Positions 61,803-64,000 of a stretch of 64,000 nt of DNA are shown here, piece by piece. The translations under genes and the position numbers were made by a program. Within the stretch, counting starts at the first letter, position 1. The number at the start of each line of letters is the position of its first letter. Source of the DNA: Adineta vaga (lineage: Eukaryota > Rotifera); assembly GCA_021613535.1 (NCBI GenBank), contig CP075495.1, forward strand, positions 7,688,001-7,752,000, given 5' to 3'. Below the pieces are notes generated by a model that was not told the origin of the DNA, did no database searches, and worked only from the letters and a program-made list of their open reading frames with translations.

Positions 61803-63507
61803 TCATTCTACAGTTATGCATGATAGATAAATAGATGTATTTGAACCATTTCCATTCGATATAAATTCAACACCGATTTCTTGAACATTATTTAATTCTG
61901 CCGATGAAATTTGACTTAAATTAAGTGTTAAAGTTGTTGCTGAATTACTGTTCAATTGAAATTCGCCAGAATCATACCATTTCCATGCGGAACCTGCTTT
62001 TATATAGAGTTTTGCACTGATCTTTCCATTATTTGAAAACCCCCAAGAAGCAACACGTGCTTGAGCAAGTAATTTCTTTCGTCCATTGAGTTTAAATGTG
62101 GATTTTTGTTGAGTATACAAGATATAACGACCGCCAGCATTTAAATTTATATCTGCTTTCAAACTTTCAGTTGATCTAACAACAAATTCATTGGATTGCC
62201 ATGGACCACCGATAACATTAGTTCCTTTCCACTCACCAATACCATTCGAAAAATTATAAAGAATTGCACTCGATGATGGTGATGCTGTGGCTGTACCAGA
62301 TCCAGTATTACTTTCACCATTTAAACTAATTTTTCCACGATTAATTATTTTTGCATCATTGAAAAAAGCATAAGCATTTTTATTTCGAATTGGTGACCAA
62401 CCATCATTCCAAGCTAGGAAATACGCAACTCGAGGAAAAACTGATTGTATTGCTGATAACCTTGAACAGATTACATCCATTGAAATCCAATATTTGATCA
62501 AAAAATACGACTTACCATCGAGTGTAATCAAATTGACCATTAGTATTTTGTGGACCAACTTCTGCTAATGCAAATGGTTTATTTAAACGTACCATTTCTT
62601 GATAACCTTTCATGGAATTCTAGAAAGGAAGATAGTTTATATTTGAATATGATTTATAAATGAGATAGGCCAATTTTACTTACTGGATCATCGACATAAA
62701 CATCAAGTGCAACAATATCAACATATGCATCACCTGGATAAAATTTCGATGGATTGCTTCGACTTTGATCAGGTGAATAAACCCATAGAATATTATGTAA
62801 ATTTTTAACATTTGTTAAATAATTGAACATATCTTTCCAAACATTCTTGAATGTATCCGGATTCTAAAAGGAAAACATCCCAAAATGATCATTGATGAGT
62901 AAAGAAAATTGATTTCTTTTACCTGATTACACCAATAGAACCAATCTCCATTCATTTCATGTAATGGACGAAATAGAACAGATACACCAGCTCGTTGTAA
63001 ATCATCTAAGCCTTGTGCCATTCTATCGAGAAAGAGACGCCACCGATTTCCAGTCTCAGTAGTAGGCTTAGTTAAATCGGCAAAATTTAAATTCATTCGA
63101 TCTTTATAACCACCTCCATTAGCTGAAACTGGATTTGGTAAATGCATATTTATTGTTACAAGACCACCTTTATTCCAATGATCTTTTAATGCAGGATTAC
63201 ATGTATAATCAATGATATTTTGTGGTGGAGTTTTATAATTCCAACCACAAGCATAATCACAACCAAGTATTGCAGGTACTTGACCAGTTTGTCCAGCAAT
63301 TTCATTGATTTGTTGAGTATTGAATGTGTCAGGACTATAACCGGCAAACTGACCCGATAGAATTTTACCTTGTTTTGGTAAATTTGCTATATAAGCAAGA
63401 ATTTGTTTTGTTTTTCCATTTGCTGCGCCATCGGCAGTTTGCTGTGCAAAACACAAATTAATTGTCGCTAACCCCACGATTTGAATGAAAAACACGGTCC
63501 AATACAT
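61803..63507 (-). CDS. Secreted GH26-type beta-mannanase with C-terminal accessory domain
   Basis: Predicted endo-beta-1,4-mannanase that cuts plant or algal mannans. Four exons, 63507-62923, 62863-62684, 62619-62516 and 62460-61803, give 508 residues. A signal peptide (MYWTVFFIQIVGLATINLCF) is followed by the GH26 barrel: ILSGQFAGYSPDTFNTQQ, VTINMHLPNP, the acid/base Glu in RPLHEMNGDWFYW, WVYSPDQS, VDIVALDVYVDD, and the nucleophile Glu in FALAEVGPQ. Both catalytic Glu are intact. After a Ser/Gly/Thr linker comes a beta-rich domain of about 150 residues (ILYNFSNGIGEWKGTN to the end) that looks like a carbohydrate-binding module, possibly CBM27-like. GH26 is mainly bacterial and fungal, so horizontal transfer is likely. 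Three ordinary short introns and local codon use show it has adapted to this genome. Confidence 0.9.
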
Positions 63508-64000
63508 TTTTATCAAATTAAATACGGCTTTTCGATTTACTACATGTTGCTTATATAGCAGACAGTCACTTGATTATATCACAATAGTAACAAGGTCAAT
63601 CGATATCATATTCGTTCTTTTTTTTATATATTCATTGAAATCATGCTTATTGGCTTAGTTCTCTGCATGGTTTCACAGCTCGATAGAAGACTCCAGATGC
63701 ACTTGTGTATTATATAAGCATTATATGAAGTATTAAAAGCGTAGGCTTCTGTTTTTAAAATCGATCGCAGGGATTTTCTCATGAATATTTTTAACTGATG
63801 GAAAATAAAGACACAATGCACTTGTTTATATCATATCACAAAAAAACAACAACATATGAAATAGTTGCTGAAGAACTTCATTTTAAAGAAGAGTCAGAAG
63901 TCTTAGAAATACTGGTCGGACTTTTTTTTTAGACAAAAACAAACAAAGAAATTTATATTCAAGTTTTCTGTATAGTAAAGAAAAAAAGGCAAATTTTATT
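63508..64000 (-). promoter_or_regulatory. Mannanase promoter and window edge
   Basis: A TATATAAG box on the minus strand (63550-63557) lies about 43 nt before the mannanase ATG, giving a short leader if used. The rest, to the window end, holds no gene that I can support; a 65-residue minus frame at 63624-63821 has no features. Confidence 0.45.

Overview
The window is AT-rich animal DNA. Genes have many exons with GT-AG introns, mostly 45-90 nt long. The gene set is metazoan: an NK2 homeobox gene, a NeuroD-type bHLH gene, ovo, Tribbles, a KCNQ-type potassium channel, a rhodopsin-family GPCR, an axonemal dynein light intermediate chain, eRF1, PIP4K2 and an ENPP. A secreted GH26-type beta-mannanase with an accessory C-terminal domain is not a typical animal gene. 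Together with the compact introns and base composition this fits a bdelloid rotifer best. That assignment is inference from gene content, not from a species marker.

Layout. 0-8 kb: a small type I membrane protein (+), a Tribbles pseudokinase (-) with a predicted two-exon 66-residue protein just upstream on the same strand, and eRF1 (-). 8-15 kb: a 623-residue protein ending in a complete BAF (BANF1-like) domain, a membrane-anchored trypsin-like protease with a poly-Ser stalk, and a single-pass membrane protein (all +). 15.3-18.7 kb: a 12-exon KCNQ channel (-). 22-24 kb: a claudin/PMP22-like tetraspan protein and a small tail-anchored SNARE-like protein (+). 26.9-28 kb: an intronless NeuroD-like bHLH gene (+). 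29.7-33.5 kb: ENPP (-) and, divergently, DNALI1 (+). 34.8-38.2 kb: NK2 homeobox gene (-) with a 5'UTR exon and TATA box. 40.8-43 kb: a 507-residue unknown protein (+). 48-50.6 kb: an orphan GPCR (+). 51.5-53.8 kb: an unknown Ser-rich protein and a 76-residue coiled-coil protein (+). 55.4-56.8 kb: ovo (+). 58.3-60.1 kb: PIP4K2 (+). 61.8-63.5 kb: the mannanase (-).

The genes do not form one pathway. Themes are developmental regulation (NK2, NeuroD, Ovo, Tribbles), neuronal and membrane signalling (KCNQ, GPCR, PIP4K2, claudin-like) and secreted or surface enzymes (protease, ENPP, mannanase). Long spacers, up to about 5 kb, surround the developmental regulators and hold only simple repeats and purine/pyrimidine tracts that I can see. 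Exon models were built by eye from splice signals, reading-frame closure and family similarity. In every multi-exon model the phases close exactly. I saw no tRNA, rRNA, CRISPR or intact transposon.
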